Notes: generated from the sequence alone by a model not told the origin. Shown: positions 17,915-26,394, counted from the stretch's first letter. The stretch: DNA of 64,000 bases from Planomonospora sp. ID82291 (GCF_015711645.1 NZ_JABTEX010000004.1:682001-746000), one strand, 5' to 3'. Translations and numbers: made by a program.

Positions 17915-19557
17915 GCGTCCGGCTGGTCGCGCGCCTGGCCCGGCACGAGACGCTCTCCTTCCTGCGCACGCCCGTCACGGCGTTCTTCACCGTCGCGATG
18001 CCGCTGCTGATGACGGTGATCGTCGGCGCGGCGGTGGGCGGCGGGACGGTCGACCCCGGCTCCGGCGTGCGCGTGATGCAGTTCGTCGTCCCGGTCATGA
18101 CCGTGTTCGGCATCGCCCAGGGGTGCTTCGGCGCCCTGGCCATCCACCTGGCCGACCTGCGCGACCGCGGCTGGCTCAAGCGCATGCGCGGCACCCCGGT
18201 GCCCGCCTGGGCGCTGATGGCGGGTCTGGCCGGGGCGTCGCTGGCGATCGCGGCGGCGACGGTCGTCGTGCTGCTCGGGGCGGGACTGGTCTTCTACGAC
18301 GTGCACCTGGTGTGGCATACGGTGCCGGCGCTGCTGGTCACCCTGGCGCTGGGCGCGCTGTGCTTCACCGCCCTCGGCTTCGCCGTCGTCGCGCTGGTGC
18401 GCAACGCGGCGGCGGTGCAGCTGATCGGCACCGGCCTGCTGCTGGCGCTGGCGTTCATCTCCGACGTCATCCTGGTCGGCGCCCGGATGCCCGCCTGGCT
18501 GGAGACCGTCGGATGGGTCTTCCCGCTGCGCCATTTCGCCGAGGCCGTACGCGACGACTTCAATCCCTTCCTGAGCGGAGCGGGCTTCCACGCCGACCAC
18601 CTGGCCGTCCTGGCGGCCTGGGGATTGGGCGCCGGGGCCGTGGCGGTGCGGCGTTTCCGCTGGGAGCGGCCGCAGACGAGAGCGGCGGGGACGGCGGGAG
18701 CGGTAAGGACGGCGGGAGCGGCGGGAGCGGTAAGGACGGCGGGAGCGGCGGGGGCGGCGCCCGGCCGCCCGGCGCGTCCCGCGGGCCGTCCCCGGGCGTG
18801 GCGGCTGATCGGCGACCAGACCGCGCACGCCACGCTCCGGCTCCGCCGGGACCTGTCCACGGCGTTCTTCACCGCGGTGCTGCCGGTGCTGCTGCTGGTG
18901 CTCATCTCCCTGGTCTTCGGAGAGGCGCAGGTGGAGGGGGTGCGGCTGCCGCTGTTCATGCTGGCCGCGATGACCGCCTACACGGTCGGGGTCTCGGCCT
19001 ACGTGAACCTCGCCGAGGCCGTCGCCGGCGACCGGGAGCGGGGCGTGGCCAAGCGGCTGGCCGGCACCCCGCTGCCGGACTGGGCCTACTACGCGGGCTG
19101 GATCGCCTGCGCACTCTGGGTCACGCTGGCCACCGCCGTCGTGCTGGCGCTGGTCGCGGCGTTCGGCTACGACGTCCGGATCGGGCTCCCGGCCGTGCCC
19201 GCGGCACTCGTGACGGTGCTGCTCGGGGTGGCCTGCTTCGCCGTCCTGGGGACGCTGGTGGCGACGCTGGCGCCCCGTGCCGCGACCGCGAACGCGATCA
19301 CTCTGGGCACCTTCCTGCCGCTGGCCTTCGTCTCGGACGTCTTCGTCGTCGGCGGGCCGCTGCCCGGCGTGCTGGAGACGGCCGGGGACGTGTTCCCGCT
19401 CAAGCACCTCTCGCACGCGCTGGTGGCGGCGCTGGATCCGGCGGGCCGCCCCTGGCCGTGGGCGGACCTGGCGGTCGTGGCCGCCTGGACGCTCGCCGGG
19501 GTGCTGGCCGTCGCCGTCGCGAGCGGCCGGCGCGGGAGAGGCGGCCTGCCGGGGTGA
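17911..19557 (+). CDS. Fused double ABC-2 permease
   Basis: 548 residues made of two homologous ABC-2 membrane halves (about 1-250 and 305-548). Each starts with a T-A-F-F-T-V/A segment and has about six hydrophobic helices; S-D-V-x-x-V-G-G/A-x-x-P precedes the last part in both. The halves are joined by an Ala/Gly-rich linker encoded by a 27-bp repeat. Forms an exporter with the upstream ATPase; the duplication supplies both half-channels in one chain. Confidence 0.88.
   Translation: MSVRLVARLARHETLSFLRTPVTAFFTVAMPLLMTVIVGAAVGGGTVDPGSGVRVMQFVVPVMTVFGIAQGCFGALAIHLADLRDRGWLKRMRGTPVPAWALMAGLAGASLAIAAATVVVLLGAGLVFYDVHLVWHTVPALLVTLALGALCFTALGFAVVALVRNAAAVQLIGTGLLLALAFISDVILVGARMPAWLETVGWVFPLRHFAEAVRDDFNPFLSGAGFHADHLAVLAAWGLGAGAVAVRRFRWERPQTRAAGTAGAVRTAGAAGAVRTAGAAGAAPGRPARPAGRPRAWRLIGDQTAHATLRLRRDLSTAFFTAVLPVLLLVLISLVFGEAQVEGVRLPLFMLAAMTAYTVGVSAYVNLAEAVAGDRERGVAKRLAGTPLPDWAYYAGWIACALWVTLATAVVLALVAAFGYDVRIGLPAVPAALVTVLLGVACFAVLGTLVATLAPRAATANAITLGTFLPLAFVSDVFVVGGPLPGVLETAGDVFPLKHLSHALVAALDPAGRPWPWADLAVVAAWTLAGVLAVAVASGRRGRGGLPG
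18693..18752 (+). repeat. 27-bp tandem repeat in permease linker
   Basis: Two full units starting at 18693 and 18720, each beginning GGCGGGAGCGGTAAGGAC, plus flanking partial copies. In frame between the two permease halves. Confidence 0.8.
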
Positions 19558-19584
19558 CGGGCCGGTCGTTCCGGGTGGTGCCGG

Positions 19585-19890
19585 TCACGGGTCGGTCGTT
19601 CCGGGCGGTCCCGGCCCCGGGTCGTCCGGTACGGGGAGCTCCCCGTCCAGCGCCGCCTGGGTGATCGACGCGTGCAGCGCCTCGCAGGCGGGGAAGACGC
19701 CCCCGTTCGGGCCCTCGCCCGGGACGGAGGCCCGCCGTTCCCGGCAGGTCCGCACGGCCTCGGCGCTCCACTGGACGCTGGTCTGCTGCCAGCTGGCCTT
19801 GCGCGCCTGCACGCCGGCGCCGCACGTCCGGCAGCGCACCGGGAGCATCGGATGGCCGTCCAGCAGCCGCTCGTCCGGGCGGACCGTCAT
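19585..19890 (-). CDS. Small CxxC protein translationally coupled to kshA
   Basis: 101 residues, not recognised. A C-R-T-C-G motif lies near residue 20 and two further Cys in R-T-C-R-E-R and F-P-A-C-E, so a small metal-binding (zinc ribbon-like) fold is plausible. The Gln/Trp-rich stretch S-W-Q-Q-T-S-V-Q-W follows. Pro/Gly-rich C-terminal tail. Its ATG overlaps the kshA stop (ATGA), so it is made together with the Rieske oxygenase and may assist its cluster assembly or activity; that is inference only. Confidence 0.65.
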   Translation of the reverse strand: MTVRPDERLLDGHPMLPVRCRTCGAGVQARKASWQQTSVQWSAEAVRTCRERRASVPGEGPNGGVFPACEALHASITQAALDGELPVPDDPGPGPPGTTDP

Positions 19891-21068
19891 GCGGTCCCGC
19901 CTCCGGCGGAGTCCCTGGCGGAGCTCCTGGCGGCGGCCCGGCGGGCGAGGTTCTCCTCGACCTCCTTCTGCCACGCCTCGACCGGCCGGGTGGTGTCCAG
20001 CTCGAACTCGAACCGCTCCACCATCTCCGGCGTGACGTCGGCGGCGTCCACGTAGAACTGCTCGTACCAGCGGCGCAGCTGGTAGACGGGTCCGTCCTCC
20101 TCGCACAGCAGCGGGTTGTCGATGCGGGCCTTGTTCTTCCAGATCTCGACGTCCTGCTCGAAGCCCTTGAGGATGAAGTCGCCCAGCCGCACGGCCATCT
20201 CCTCGGCCCCGGCGCCGCCCAGCCGCTCGTTGCGCTGCACGATGATGCCGGACTGCAGCATGAAGGAGTTCGCGTCGACGGGGTAGTGGCAGTTGATCAG
20301 GACGCAGTCGATGTCCATGCCCTCGTAGTGGTAGGTCAGGTCGTCGATCATGAAGGACGGCCCGTGGTAGGCGGCCACGGAGGTGTTGCCGAGCATCCCC
20401 GGACGGCCCTCCTTGGCGGGCGGCCGGGCGTCCGGGCGGCTCAGGCCCTTCATGATCTGGGTGGCCACGTGGCCCTCGAAGACGTTCTTGAAGTACGTCG
20501 GGAACGAGTAGTGCACGTAGAAGAAGTGCGCCATGTCGACCACGTTGTCCATGACCTCGCGGCAGTTCGCGGCGACGAGGGTCTCGTGCCAGACCCAGTC
20601 GGTCCAGTCGTCGCGTGTCGCGCCCGCGATGCGGGGGATGGTGACGCCGGGCGGCGGCGGGTTGCCCTCGGGGTCGTTCCAGACGAACAGCATGCCGTCC
20701 TGGTCCATGGTGGTCCACGCCGAGGTGCGGGCGCGCAGCGGGACCCGGCGGGCGTAGGGGATCTTCTTGCAGCGGCCGTCCCCGCCCCAGCGCCAGTCGT
20801 GGAACGGGCAGGCGATCTCGTCGCCCTTGACCGTGCCGCGGGACAGGTCCCCGCCCATGTGCCGGCAGTAGGCGTCGAGCACGTTGAGCCGGCCGTCGCC
20901 GCTCCGGAAGACCACGAGTTTGGCGCCGAAGGCGGTGACGGTGTGCGGCCGGCCGTCCTTGAACCGGTCGGACAGGCCCAGGCAGTGCCATCCCCGGGCG
21001 AAGCGTGCGGGCACGGCGCCGGCCTCGATGGCGCGGACGCCGTCCCGCTCGGTCTCGGCTGCAGTCAC
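19887..21068 (-). CDS. kshA: 3-ketosteroid 9alpha-hydroxylase oxygenase
   Basis: Rieske non-haem iron monooxygenase, 393 residues, hydroxylating C9 of 3-ketosteroids so that ring B opens. Rieske ligands Cys68-x-His70 and Cys87-x2-His90; mononuclear iron ligands His181 and His186 in D-N-V-V-D-M-A-H-F-F-Y-V-H, matching the positions known in mycobacterial KshA. GTG start at 21068. Divergent from hsaA at 21322; one TCCC-N7-GGGA box serves the 253-bp intergenic region. Reductase partner is kshB at 5710. Confidence 0.94.
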   Translation of the reverse strand: MTAAETERDGVRAIEAGAVPARFARGWHCLGLSDRFKDGRPHTVTAFGAKLVVFRSGDGRLNVLDAYCRHMGGDLSRGTVKGDEIACPFHDWRWGGDGRCKKIPYARRVPLRARTSAWTTMDQDGMLFVWNDPEGNPPPPGVTIPRIAGATRDDWTDWVWHETLVAANCREVMDNVVDMAHFFYVHYSFPTYFKNVFEGHVATQIMKGLSRPDARPPAKEGRPGMLGNTSVAAYHGPSFMIDDLTYHYEGMDIDCVLINCHYPVDANSFMLQSGIIVQRNERLGGAGAEEMAVRLGDFILKGFEQDVEIWKNKARIDNPLLCEEDGPVYQLRRWYEQFYVDAADVTPEMVERFEFELDTTRPVEAWQKEVEENLARRAAARSSARDSAGGGTA

Positions 21069-21183
21069 GCTGAACCCATCCCTTCAGGACGCACGCCCTC
21101 CCGGGCTCTCCGGTTCCCGGACCCTCCGCTTCCCGGATCCTCCGCGAAACGGTAGGCCGGGGCGGCGCCGTACGGGCCGGCAG

Positions 21184-21198
21184 TCCCGGTGGCCGGGA
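21184..21198. promoter_or_regulatory. TCCC-N7-GGGA box between kshA and hsaA
   Basis: TCCCGGTGGCCGGGA. A TACCGT hexamer on the - strand (21149-21154) for kshA and CACCAT on the + strand (21228-21233) for hsaA each lie exactly 29 bp from the box. The flank towards kshA also shares a GTAGGCCG-n-GCGGCGCCGTAC block with the hsaB promoter. Confidence 0.65.
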
Positions 21199-21321
21199 TG
21201 CCCGCGCCGATCCGCCGCCGCCGGACGCACCATCGTGGTCGGCACCCGACGGCCATGGCGAATAACAGGCGGACGCGGGCGGACAGGGGCGGGCACGAGT
21301 GGACACAGGGGAGCGCAGACC

Positions 21322-22488
21322 ATGAGCGACGAGGTCCTGGAGCCGGTGCGCGCGCTGCTGCCGGGCATCGCCGGGCGGGCCCGGTCCGCCGACGAGGACC
21401 GGCGGATCCCGGAGGAGACGGTCGCCGAGCTCGCCGCGGCCGGGGTCTTCCGGATGCTGCAGCCCAAGCGGTACGGCGGCGCCGAGCGCGACCCGGTGGA
21501 GTTCTTCGCGGCGGTCCGGGAGATCTCCGGCGCGTGCGGCTCCACCGGCTGGGTCGCCTCCCTGTTCGGCGTGCACCAGTGGCAGGTCGGCATGTTCGCC
21601 GAGGCCGCGCAGGACGAGGTCTGGGGCGCGGACCCGGGCGCGCTGGTCTCCTCGTCGTACGCGCCGATGGGCCGGCTCACCCCGGTGGAGGGCGGTTACG
21701 AGCTGTCCGGCCGGTGGAGCTTCTCCTCCGGCTGCGACCACGCGTCCTGGGCCGTGCTGGGCGCGACGGTGGTCGGCACGGAGGGCAGGCCGGTCGACTT
21801 CATGAGCGTGCTGGTGCCCCGCGCCGACTACGGGATCCACGACGTCTGGGACGTGATCGGCCTGCGCGGCACCGGGAGCAACGACATCACCGTCGAGCGG
21901 GCCTTCGTCCCGGCGCACCGCACGATGCGCAACTACGAGCAGGCCCAGCTGCGCGGCCCCGGCCAGAAGGTCAACACCGGCCCGCTGTACCGCATGCCGT
22001 TCGCGACGCTGTTCACCTCCGCGATCACCGCGCCGGTGATCGGCGCGGTGGCGGGCTGCTACGACGCCTACCTCGCCGCGATGCGCGACCGGGTACGGCT
22101 CAGCCTCGGCGGCGGCCGGTTCGCCGAGGACCGGTTCGCCCAGGTGGCCGTCGCGCGGGCCGCCTCCGAGATCGACGCGGCGGTCCTGCAGACGGACCGC
22201 AACGTGCGCGAGGTGTACCGGTACGCGCTCCGGGGCGAGGCGATCCCGATGGAGCTGCGGCTGCGCGCCCGCAGGGACCAGGTCCGCGGGACCGAGCGGG
22301 CGGTGGAGGCGATCGACATCCTGTTCAAGACGGCCGGCGGGAACTCGCTCCGGCGCGGGAACCCCATCGAGCGCGCCTGGCGCGACGCCCACGCCGGCAG
22401 CGTGCACGTGGCCAACGACGTCGAGCGGGCCCTGGCGATGTACGGCAGGAGCGCCTTCGGCCTGACCGTCGAGGACGACCTCATCTGA
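21322..22488 (+). CDS. hsaA: 3-HSA hydroxylase oxygenase subunit
   Basis: 388 residues, acyl-CoA-dehydrogenase-fold flavin monooxygenase. Very close to mycobacterial HsaA throughout: ACGSTGWVASLFGVHQWQ, SSSYAPMG, SSGCDHASW, DVIGLRGTGSND, LRARRDQVRGT and ERAWRDAHAGSVHVAND. Hydroxylates 3-HSA to 3,4-DHSA using FMNH2 from HsaB. It is separated from hsaB-hsaC and paired with kshA; the operon paralogue at 9944 is more divergent. Ribosome site AGGGGAG before the ATG. Confidence 0.9.
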   Translation: MSDEVLEPVRALLPGIAGRARSADEDRRIPEETVAELAAAGVFRMLQPKRYGGAERDPVEFFAAVREISGACGSTGWVASLFGVHQWQVGMFAEAAQDEVWGADPGALVSSSYAPMGRLTPVEGGYELSGRWSFSSGCDHASWAVLGATVVGTEGRPVDFMSVLVPRADYGIHDVWDVIGLRGTGSNDITVERAFVPAHRTMRNYEQAQLRGPGQKVNTGPLYRMPFATLFTSAITAPVIGAVAGCYDAYLAAMRDRVRLSLGGGRFAEDRFAQVAVARAASEIDAAVLQTDRNVREVYRYALRGEAIPMELRLRARRDQVRGTERAVEAIDILFKTAGGNSLRRGNPIERAWRDAHAGSVHVANDVERALAMYGRSAFGLTVEDDLI

Positions 22489-22554
22489 CGGCTTCTCCCC
22501 GGCAGGGCCGCGCCTCAGCGCGGGAGCCGCGGCCCGGGTCTGTCCGAAGGCCGG

Positions 22555-22911
22555 TCAGATCTGGTCGAGGCGGACGGCCTGGGCGATGTAGTCGCGCAGG
22601 GCCGTCTCGTTCACCCCGTCCCGCACCTTGATCTTGACGTGACGGGTCTTCTTGCCGTTTCCCGCGAGCAGGCCGTGGGCGTCCTCGAACTCCGCTCCCC
22701 GCTCGAAGGCGAAGGTCAGGTGGGTCTTGCTCTGGCTGATGACCGCGAGGATCCTCTTTCCGCGCCAGGCGGGAGAGCCGTAGGTCAGGCACTCGGCGGC
22801 CCCCGGGGCGCATTCGGCCATCAGCGCGCGCAGGGTCGCGACGGTCTCCTGGTACTGCGGCTGGAGCCTGGTGGTGATGTAGTCGTCGATCTCGGTGCCG
22901 GTCGTGGTCAT
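22555..22911 (-). CDS. DUF1801/YdhG-like protein
   Basis: 118 residues from the ATG at 22911. The pattern I-D-D-Y-I near the N-terminus, L-R-A-L-M, L-T-Y-G-S-P-A-W-R-G-K and F-E-R-G-A-E matches DUF1801 proteins, small alpha/beta proteins with steroidogenic-acute-regulatory-like or iron-chaperone folds but no fixed biochemical role. Lies 14 bp downstream of the VOC gene, same strand, probably one unit. Confidence 0.75.
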   Translation of the reverse strand: MTTTGTEIDDYITTRLQPQYQETVATLRALMAECAPGAAECLTYGSPAWRGKRILAVISQSKTHLTFAFERGAEFEDAHGLLAGNGKKTRHVKIKVRDGVNETALRDYIAQAVRLDQI

Positions 22912-22925
22912 GATCGTGGTTCCCT

Positions 22926-23318
22926 TCACTGCGCGGCGGAGAAGTCCATGTGGGTGGCCTCCCACAGGTGGCCATCGGGGTCGGCGAAGCCGCGGGTGTA
23001 GACGAAGCCCAGGTCCTTGGTCTCACCGGAGGCGCTGCCGCCGTTGGCCAGGGCGGTCTCGACGAGGTCGTCGACGCGCCGGCGGCTCTCGACACCCAGG
23101 GCGAATATGGCTTCGGCGACGCTGCCGGTGTCGGCGATCTTCTTGTCGGTGTAGGTGGCGAAGTAGTCCTCGGTCAGGAGCGTCACGAACGTGTCGGCTC
23201 CGACGGCCATCGCCTCCATCTTCTCGTCGGCGAACCGGTCGTCGAAGACGAAGCCGAGAGCGGTGAAGAAACGGCGGGAGGCGGCCAGATCCTTCACGGG
23301 GAGGTTGATGAACAGCAT
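22926..23318 (-). CDS. VOC (glyoxalase/bleomycin-resistance) family protein
   Basis: 130 residues, starting M-L-F-I-N-L-P-V-K-D-L and with D-P-D-G-H-L-W-E near the end, standard beta-alpha-beta-beta-beta VOC repeats. Members are metal-dependent or metal-free enzymes and resistance proteins; substrate unknown. Divergent from a TetR gene, with a dyad between them, so probably its target. Confidence 0.85.
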   Translation of the reverse strand: MLFINLPVKDLAASRRFFTALGFVFDDRFADEKMEAMAVGADTFVTLLTEDYFATYTDKKIADTGSVAEAIFALGVESRRRVDDLVETALANGGSASGETKDLGFVYTRGFADPDGHLWEATHMDFSAAQ

Positions 23319-23344
23319 GGGGGCTCCTCGCTTCCTTTATGGAA

Positions 23345-23387
23345 CTAGACGGTACAGTACTAGTAGAGAACTGGACTGTCTAGTACT
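23345..23387. promoter_or_regulatory. Nested dyad operator between VOC and TetR genes
   Basis: Outer arms CTAGAC (23345-23350) and GTCTAG (23378-23383); inner arms AGTACTAG (23356-23363) and CTAGTACT (23380-23387), 16 bp apart. The segment is AT-rich for this genome and lies between divergent start codons, fitting a TetR operator. Confidence 0.6.
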
Positions 23388-23398
23388 AATCTGGAGGC

Positions 23399-24055
23399 AT
23401 GGAAGAAGGCACCGGCCGTACGGCCCGTAAGCACGCTCAGATCCTGCAAGCCGCCACGGCGGCCTTCCTGCGCCACGGCTACGCCGGCACGAGCATGGAC
23501 GAGGTCGCCGCGTCGGCGGCGGTCTCCAAGCAGACGATCTACAAGCACTTCGGTGACAAAGAGCAGCTGTTCACCCGCATCGTCCTGGACACCACCGGCC
23601 AGGTCGACGCCCTCGTCCGGCTCGTCACCCGCACCCTCGCCGGCACCGAGGATCTAGACCGCGACCTGGCCGAGCTGGCACACCGCTTCATCGCCGCGCT
23701 CATGCACCCGGAACTGCTGGCCCTGCGCCGCCTGGTCATCGCCGAGGCCGAGCGCTTCCCCGACGTCGGGGCCGCCTGGTACCGGCAGGGCTTCGAACGC
23801 GTCCTGGCCGCCCTCGCCGACTGCTTCGAACGCCTCGCCGGACGCGGTCTGCTGTCCGTGGACGACCCGGCCCTGGCGGCCGATCACTTCGTCGGGCTCC
23901 TGCTGTGGATTCCGGTCAACCGCGTCATGTTCTGCGGCGGCACCTACCAGGACGACGACCTGCCCCGGCTCGCCGACGCCGCCACCCGCACGTTCCTGGC
24001 CGCCTACCGGCAGGGCGCGTCCTCCCCGGCGAGGAGCGGCGCCGCCGGAAGGTGA
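23399..24055 (+). CDS. TetR-family regulator of the VOC/DUF1801 unit
   Basis: 218 residues. N-terminal HTH: I-L-Q-A-A-T-A-A-F-L-R-H-G-Y-A-G-T-S-M-D-E-V-A and V-S-K-Q-T-I-Y-K-H-F-G-D-K-E-Q-L-F. The C-terminal domain resembles the AcrR-C type (A-E-A-E-R-F-P). GGAGG is found six bases before the ATG. Likely represses itself and the divergent VOC gene through the dyad at 23345-23387. Confidence 0.85.
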   Translation: MEEGTGRTARKHAQILQAATAAFLRHGYAGTSMDEVAASAAVSKQTIYKHFGDKEQLFTRIVLDTTGQVDALVRLVTRTLAGTEDLDRDLAELAHRFIAALMHPELLALRRLVIAEAERFPDVGAAWYRQGFERVLAALADCFERLAGRGLLSVDDPALAADHFVGLLLWIPVNRVMFCGGTYQDDDLPRLADAATRTFLAAYRQGASSPARSGAAGR

Positions 24056-24108
24056 AGCGCGGGCCCTCCTCCGGGGCGGACGGATGCCTGACGGGAGGGC
24101 GACGGGCG

Positions 24109-24123
24109 TCCCACTCACCGGTA
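24109..24123 (+). promoter_or_regulatory. TCCC-N7-GGGA-like box upstream of the KstR-like gene
   Basis: TCCCACTCACCGGTA, one mismatch in the right arm. TGTATT (24155-24160) or TATTGT (24157-24162) lies 31-33 bp downstream as a -10 candidate. Confidence 0.5.
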
Positions 24124-24194
24124 TCCGGACTTGGCGGGTCCGCGCCGGGCCGTGTGTATTGTCTATCCGGCATCGCCGACGACCGGGGGAGAAC

Positions 24195-24812
24195 GTGCCG
24201 AGGATCGCCGAAGCCAGGCCGCCGGCCGAGCCCAGCTCACCCGAGCAGCACGCCCGGCACCTGCGCATCCTCCGCGCGGCCGCGCACCTCGGGGCCGAGA
24301 AGGGCCTGGAGCGCGTGCAGATGCACGAGGTGGCGAAGGCCGCGGGCGTGGCGATCGGCACGCTGTACCGGTACTTCCCCTCCAAGACCCACCTGTTCAC
24401 CGCCGTCATGGCCGAGCGGATCGACCGGTTCGGCGAGAGCCTGCCGCCGCCCGAGCCCGGGACGAGCCCGGAGGACGCGGTCGGCGACGTGCTGGTGACC
24501 GCCAGCCGGCAGCTGCTGCGCACGCCCGCCCTGGCGACCGCGATGCTCCAGTCGGCGAACGCGGCCAACGCCGCCGCGGTCGCCGACGCCGCCCGGATCG
24601 ACGACACCTTCCGCGGCATCGTCCTGCGGGTCCTCGGCATCGGCGACCCCACCGTCCAGGACGTCACCCTGGTCCGGCTCCTGCTGCAGTGCTGGTACGG
24701 CGTGCTGCAGTCCAGCCTCAACGGGCGGGTTCCCGCCGCCGGCACCGAGAGCGACATCCGGCTCGCCTGCCGGCTCCTGCTCGCCCCGCGCTCGAACGCC
24801 CCCCGGGGCTGA
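24195..24812 (+). CDS. KstR-like TetR regulator
   Basis: 205 residues. The HTH segment V-Q-M-H-E-V-A-K-A-A-G-V-A-I-G-T-L-Y-R-Y-F-P-S-K-T-H-L strongly resembles mycobacterial KstR, the cholesterol-catabolism repressor that binds steroid-CoA thioesters. The C-terminal half keeps the NPLL-type segment (R-T-P-A-L-A-T-A-M-L). GTG 24195 follows GGGGGAGAAC. Placement next to kshA/hsaA supports a role in this pathway. Whether it binds the TCCC-N7-GGGA box upstream is unknown, and that box does not match the KstR site reported in mycobacteria. Confidence 0.72.
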   Translation: MPRIAEARPPAEPSSPEQHARHLRILRAAAHLGAEKGLERVQMHEVAKAAGVAIGTLYRYFPSKTHLFTAVMAERIDRFGESLPPPEPGTSPEDAVGDVLVTASRQLLRTPALATAMLQSANAANAAAVADAARIDDTFRGIVLRVLGIGDPTVQDVTLVRLLLQCWYGVLQSSLNGRVPAAGTESDIRLACRLLLAPRSNAPRG

Positions 24813-24827
24813 GCCGATGGCGCGGCA

Positions 24828-24863
24828 CGCCCGGCCGGCGCGGCACGCCCGGCCGACGCAGTG
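24828..24863 (+). repeat. 18-bp tandem duplication
   Basis: Two copies of GCGCGGCACGCCCGGCCG-like sequence just after the KstR-like gene, in the convergent gap. Confidence 0.6.
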
Positions 24864-24923
24864 CGGGCGGGCGCGCCGGTGTGCGACCGCCGCAGGACCC
24901 CCGCCCGGGGTGACCAGGCCCGG

Positions 24924-25766
24924 TCAGGCGTCCAGCGTCCTGCGGAGCAGGGCGCCGAACTCGGCGGGGTGCGTGCTGAGGCCGGTGTGCCCGCCGGGGA
25001 AGTGGACGAGCTCCGTGCCGAACCGCTCGGCCAGGAAGGCGGCGGGGCGGTAGGGCAGCTCACCGCGCGAGTCCGATCCGCCCGCGAGCACGAGCCGGTC
25101 CGACAGGGCCGCCAGGCGGTCGAGGTCGGGGACGTAGGACATGAAGCCCGGCACGATCCGCCCGAGGAAGTAGGGCAGGTCCGCCATCGTCCGCGCGACC
25201 CGGGCCGCCGCCTGCGGCGGCAGCTCGGCGGCGGCCTCCGCGGTGACGGCGTCTGCGGCGCCCGGCCGTCGGAGGCCCGCCGCGAACTCGGCCGCCGCGG
25301 GCATCGGCCCCTCCCGGAGGAGGGTGTCCTGGACGCGGGCGAGCAGCGCGCGGTGCTCGGCGGCGTCGGGCAGCACCTCCACCACCGGAGGCTCGTGCGC
25401 CACGACGCGCTCGACCCGCTCGGGATGGGCGGTGAGCAGGTGCAGCGCGGTGATCGCGCCCGAGCTGCAGGCGGCCACGCGGGCGGGCGCGTCCGGAGAC
25501 AGCAGCTCCAGCAGCCGGAACGCGTCGTCGGCGTGCTGCGCGACGTGCTGCCGGGCCTCCGGGTCGTCCAGCGGGCTGCGCGACAGGCCGCGCGGGTCGT
25601 AGGAGGCGACCGTACGGTCGGCGGCCAGGTCGTCGGCGATGCCGTCGAAGGCGGCCGCGCCTCCCGTGCCGCCGGGGATCAGCAGCAGGAGCGGGCCCCG
25701 CCCCCGCGTCTCGTAGTGCAGGGTGGCGCCGTCCACCCGCAGGCGGCCGACGGTCGGACCGGTCAT
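24924..25766 (-). CDS. Alpha/beta hydrolase
   Basis: 280 residues. Oxyanion region LLLLIPGGTGG, nucleophile elbow A-C-S-S-G-A-I (Cys-Ser-Ser-Gly instead of the usual Gly-x-Ser-x-Gly), GGSDSRGELPY with a candidate acid, and G-G-H-T-G-L with the His. This is a common actinobacterial hydrolase type of unknown substrate, usually encoded with a TetR gene, as here; the ATG overlaps the TetR stop by 4 bp. Confidence 0.85.
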   Translation of the reverse strand: MTGPTVGRLRVDGATLHYETRGRGPLLLLIPGGTGGAAAFDGIADDLAADRTVASYDPRGLSRSPLDDPEARQHVAQHADDAFRLLELLSPDAPARVAACSSGAITALHLLTAHPERVERVVAHEPPVVEVLPDAAEHRALLARVQDTLLREGPMPAAAEFAAGLRRPGAADAVTAEAAAELPPQAAARVARTMADLPYFLGRIVPGFMSYVPDLDRLAALSDRLVLAGGSDSRGELPYRPAAFLAERFGTELVHFPGGHTGLSTHPAEFGALLRRTLDA

Positions 25767-26356
25767 GAGGGGTCTCCTTCGCGGGGTGCGGGCCAGCGCT
25801 CCAGGAGCGCGTGCAGGGCGTCGAGGCAGCGGAGCCAGGAGTCCTCCGCCGGGCGCGCGTGCGCGAAGCCGCCGGCGGCCTCCAGGCTGACGAAGCCGTG
25901 CAGTGTGCTGCGCATCAGCCGGACCGCGTCGGTCAGGTCGGGCTCGTCCAGCGCGTAGGCGCGCAGCATGCTGTAGGTCAGCTCGACCGCGCGCCGCGGC
26001 CCGGGAGCGCGGGCCACGAGCTCGGGGTCGATCCGGATCGGGATCTGCGTCGCGGTGTAGCGGCCCGGGTGGGCGTGGGCGTACTCCCGCCAGGCGTTCG
26101 CGTACGCCACCAGGGCGTCTCTTCCGGCCCGCCCGGCGGTCGCCTCCGCGATGCGGACGGTCTTCTCGTCCGCCGCCAGCAGTGCGATCCGCCCGCGCAG
26201 GTCCTCCAGGCCGCGCACGTGCGCGTACAGGCTCGCGTCCTTCACTCCGAGCCGCCGCGCCACCGCCGACATCGTCACGTGGTCGAGCCCGACCTCGTCC
26301 GCCAGCTCGGCTCCGGCGAGCGTCACCCGCTCCGCCGTCAACCCCGCCCGTGCCAT
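25763..26356 (-). CDS. TetR-family regulator
   Basis: 197 residues. N-terminal HTH T-M-S-A-V-A-R-R-L-G-V-K-D-A-S-L-Y-A-H-V-R-G-L-E-D-L and a TetR_C33-like C-terminal domain (G-R-Y-T-A-T-Q, L-M-R-S-T-L-H-G-F). First gene of a two-gene unit with the hydrolase. Two dyads of identical geometry lie upstream at 26395-26427 and probably form its autoregulatory site. Confidence 0.85.
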   Translation of the reverse strand: MARAGLTAERVTLAGAELADEVGLDHVTMSAVARRLGVKDASLYAHVRGLEDLRGRIALLAADEKTVRIAEATAGRAGRDALVAYANAWREYAHAHPGRYTATQIPIRIDPELVARAPGPRRAVELTYSMLRAYALDEPDLTDAVRLMRSTLHGFVSLEAAGGFAHARPAEDSWLRCLDALHALLERWPAPREGDPS

Positions 26357-26394
26357 GCGCGCACCGTTCCTCTCCTAATGTCATTCGACTGAAA

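Noticed and set aside
24109-24123. Canonical mycobacterial KstR operator in front of the KstR-like gene
   Set aside because: The AAC/GTT-type site reported for mycobacterial KstR was not found here or at kshA/hsaA; only the TCCC-N7-GGGA-like box is present.
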